DNA of 64,000 bases from positions 620,001 through 684,000 of the forward strand of contig NZ_CP121106.1 of NCBI RefSeq assembly GCF_029623755.1, given 5' to 3'. This DNA comes from Altererythrobacter sp. CAU 1644 (GTDB lineage Bacteria > Pseudomonadota > Alphaproteobacteria > Sphingomonadales > Sphingomonadaceae). A model generated the notes under the pieces. That model was not told the origin of the DNA. It did not search any database and saw only the letters and a list, made by a program, of their open reading frames with translations. This document shows positions 62,042 to 64,000 of the stretch, one piece after another. The position numbers and the translations under genes are program-made. Each line of letters opens with the position of its first letter. Position 1 is the stretch's first letter.

Positions 62042-63934
62042 ATGAGTTTCGCAGGCAAGATTTGGCGGCTGCTGGTTGGCATTAAGGACGGGCTGGCCCT
62101 GCTGTTCCTGTTGCTGTTTTTTGCGCTGCTCTTCGCGATCCTATCCGCCCGCCCCAGCCCTGGCCTCGTTCGCGACGGCGCGCTGCTGCTGGAACTGGAC
62201 GGCTATGTGGTGGAGGAGCGCAGCGAAGTCGATCCGCTGCAGGCATTGCTGGCGCAAGAGGCGCCGGTCGGCGAATACCCGGTCCACGAATTGGTCGCAG
62301 CCTTGGAAGCGGCAGCCACCGACGACCGTATCAAGGCGGTGGCGATCGATCTCACCCGGTTCCTTGGCGGCGGACAAGTGCACCTGCAGGAAGTGGGCGA
62401 AGCGATGGACCGCGTGCGCGGGGCAAACAAGCCGGTCCTGACCTATGCCGTCGGCTATATGGACGACGGCATGATGCTGGCGGCGCATGCAAGCGAGGTG
62501 TGGCTCGATCCGATGGGCGGAGCGATGATCGCCGGACCTGGAGGCAGCAATCTCTATTACGGCGAGCTGATCGAGAAGCTCGGCATCAACGCCCATGTCT
62601 ACAAGGTCGGCACCTACAAGTCGGCCGTCGAGCCCTATTCGCGCAACTCGATGTCGGAGGAATCGCGCGAAAACTACACCAGCCTTTACGGCGCTCTGTG
62701 GGAAGAGTGGCAGGCAAATGTGAAGAAGGCCCGCCCGGCGCTCGATCTCGCCCGGGTCACCGGCCAGCCCGCTGAATGGGTCGCGGCGGCAAAGGGTGAT
62801 CTGGCGCAGGCCGCGCTTTCGGCGAAGCTGGTCGACAAGCTTGGCAGCCGCATCGATTTCGGCAAGCGCATGGCGGAACTCGCTGGCAAGGACGATTGGG
62901 ATGACGCACCGGGTTCCTATGCTTCCACCGGGCTCAAGCCCTTTCTGGCCGATATTGGCGACAAGAAGCCAGGCAAGGCGATCGGCGTCGTCACCGTCGC
63001 CGGCGATATCGTCGATGGCGATGCCGGCCCCGGCTCGGCGGGTGGCGACCGCATCGCGCAGTTGCTCGACGACGCGCTCGACGACGATCTGGCGGCCTTG
63101 GTGGTGCGAGTAGATTCGCCCGGTGGATCGGTGCTGGCCTCGGAGGAAATCCGACGCGCGATCATGCGTCACAAGGCCAACGACATTCCCGTCGCGATCT
63201 CCTTCGCCAATGTCGCGGCGAGCGGCGGCTATTGGGTCGCGACCGCGGGGGATCAGATTTTTGCCCAGCCGGAAACCATTACCGGCTCGATCGGCGTGTT
63301 TGCCGTGATCCCGACATTTGAACAGACCGCAGCCAAGATCGGGGTCAATCCCGACGGTTTCCGTACCACCCCGCTGTCGGGCCAGCCCGACCTCGTCGCC
63401 GGCTTCACGCCCGAGGTCGATACCATCCTCCAGGGCTCGGTCGACAACATCTACACCAAGTTCGTTGCGTATGTCGCGAAAGCGCGCGGGATGACGCCCG
63501 CCCGGGTCGACGAGGTGGCGCAGGGCCGCGTCTGGGACGGCGGCAGCGCGCGCCAACTTGGCCTTGTCAGCCAGTTCGGCGGTCTCGACGACGCGGCCGA
63601 ATGGGCGGCGAAGGAGGCCGGGCTCAAAGAAGGCGACTGGCACCTTGTCCGTCTCGGTTCTTCAGCCGATCCTTACGAAACGCTGATCCGTCGCATGCTA
63701 AGCGACGATGCCAAGCAGGCACATAAGGCAGGCGCCGATCTCTTTGGCGTCATCGCCCAGGGCCAGCAGGAATTTTCGGCGCGACTGGCGCTCGATCTCG
63801 ACCGACTGCTTGGCGCGCGCGGGGTGCAAGCCTATTGTCTCGAATGCCCGAAGTCCGGTCGCGTGGCCGCCCCTGCGCAAGGAGGCGTCGGGTCGAGCTG
63901 GTTGGAGAGCGTGCTGGGCTTCTTCGCCAAATAG
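62042..63934 (+). CDS. sppA: Signal peptide peptidase SppA, 67-kDa type
   Basis: 630-aa membrane protease with an N-terminal helix (residues 17-36). Two crotonase-like halves are visible. The dyad is Lys193 in '[15 protein letters not shown]' of the first half and Ser394 in '[19 protein letters not shown]' of the second. '[20 protein letters not shown]' is the oxyanion region and '[23 protein letters not shown]' the C-terminal signature. It degrades cleaved signal peptides. The start has no strong ribosome site. It is divergent from pyrB. Confidence 0.93.
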   Translation: MSFAGKIWRLLVGIKDGLALLFLLLFFALLFAILSARPSPGLVRDGALLLELDGYVVEERSEVDPLQALLAQEAPVGEYPVHELVAALEAAATDDRIKAVAIDLTRFLGGGQVHLQEVGEAMDRVRGANKPVLTYAVGYMDDGMMLAAHASEVWLDPMGGAMIAGPGGSNLYYGELIEKLGINAHVYKVGTYKSAVEPYSRNSMSEESRENYTSLYGALWEEWQANVKKARPALDLARVTGQPAEWVAAAKGDLAQAALSAKLVDKLGSRIDFGKRMAELAGKDDWDDAPGSYASTGLKPFLADIGDKKPGKAIGVVTVAGDIVDGDAGPGSAGGDRIAQLLDDALDDDLAALVVRVDSPGGSVLASEEIRRAIMRHKANDIPVAISFANVAASGGYWVATAGDQIFAQPETITGSIGVFAVIPTFEQTAAKIGVNPDGFRTTPLSGQPDLVAGFTPEVDTILQGSVDNIYTKFVAYVAKARGMTPARVDEVAQGRVWDGGSARQLGLVSQFGGLDDAAEWAAKEAGLKEGDWHLVRLGSSADPYETLIRRMLSDDAKQAHKAGADLFGVIAQGQQEFSARLALDLDRLLGARGVQAYCLECPKSGRVAAPAQGGVGSSWLESVLGFFAK

Positions 63935-63941
63935 CCCGCGC

Positions 63942-64000
63942 TTAGCCCTCTGTGGCTTCGATGCCGCGCGCAATCAAGAGGTTGACCTCCTCGGCAATCC
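63942..64000 (-). CDS. C-terminal end of an unidentified gene (partial)
   Basis: A frame on the minus strand ends at 63942 and is open to the window edge. It gives IAEEVNLLIARGIEATEG, with a helical pattern. The strand and tight spacing to sppA suggest a real gene, but 19 codons are not enough to name it. Confidence 0.4.
   Translation of the reverse strand, partial: IAEEVNLLIARGIEATEG

Noticed and set aside
1..64000. CRISPR array, prophage or insertion sequence
   Set aside because: No regularly spaced repeats, no transposase, integrase or phage structural gene and no flanking direct repeats were seen.

Overview
The window is a gene-dense, GC-rich stretch of a bacterial chromosome. Gene content points to an alphaproteobacterium of the order Sphingomonadales, probably Erythrobacteraceae. 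Supporting evidence includes ChpT (histidine phosphotransferase of the CtrA pathway), an RpoH-type sigma factor, an ATP12-type F1 assembly chaperone, a DUF3297 protein, a TorF-type porin, two ClpP proteins, an Mla-type lipid ABC transporter with an auxiliary lipoprotein, and GatCAB instead of a direct glutamine route. I see no prophage, insertion sequence, CRISPR array or integrase, so this is core chromosome rather than a mobile island. Taxonomy is inferred from gene families only.

Layout. 1-2.9 kb: end of a methyltransferase, then gatA and gatC, an FKBP isomerase and rpsU on the minus strand. 3.4-7.1 kb: six plus-strand genes joined by stop/start overlaps (crcB, an RluA-family pseudouridine synthase, PaiB-like, HAD phosphatase, a 72-aa membrane protein, ATP12). 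7.1-10.7 kb: minus-strand Mla-like lipid transporter. 10.8-14.5 kb: valS and queE. 14.5-20.7 kb: minus strand, HerA-like ATPase, TIGR02186 plus TauE/SafE, and an NfrB-like glycosyltransferase with a short beta-barrel partner. 20.7-26.5 kb: nhaA, glyoxalase-like, SIMPL, TorF porin, PPP phosphatase and UDP-glucose dehydrogenase.

26.9-30.2 kb is a large autotransporter serine protease, convergent with the RNase P RNA gene. 30.8-33.4 kb: aquaporin, AmpD-like amidase, chpT and a stand-alone JAMM protein. 33.5-40.2 kb: rluD, rpoH, DUF4242, mtgA, a zinc CDF exporter, a GFA protein, and an ECF sigma/anti-sigma/fasciclin module. 40.3-49.4 kb: racemase, clpX-clpP, a divergent second clpP, TonB receptor plus secreted amidase, and trigger factor with a lysine/alanine tail. 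49.5-55.9 kb: tRNA-Leu, DUF3297, der, DUF2721, a secreted unknown, bacterioferritin with its ferredoxin, DUF418 and a Sel1/SPOR protein. 56.1-58.7 kb: ParA, a small RHH-like protein and a TPR/SPOR lipoprotein. 58.8-64 kb: a membrane protein, a dihydroorotase-like protein without its metal ligands joined to pyrB, and sppA.

Themes. Much of the window serves the envelope (Mla transporter, MtgA, AmpD, two SPOR proteins, NfrB-like GT, Ugd, SppA, autotransporter, TonB receptor) and protein quality control (RpoH, ClpXP, Tig, FKBP). The least explained parts are the ParA/RHH/SPOR cluster, the reduced NfrAB-like pair, the second ClpP, the 18-bp element shared by the queE and chpT leaders, and several dyad operators (Fur-like before bfd-bfr, Zur-like before the zinc exporter).
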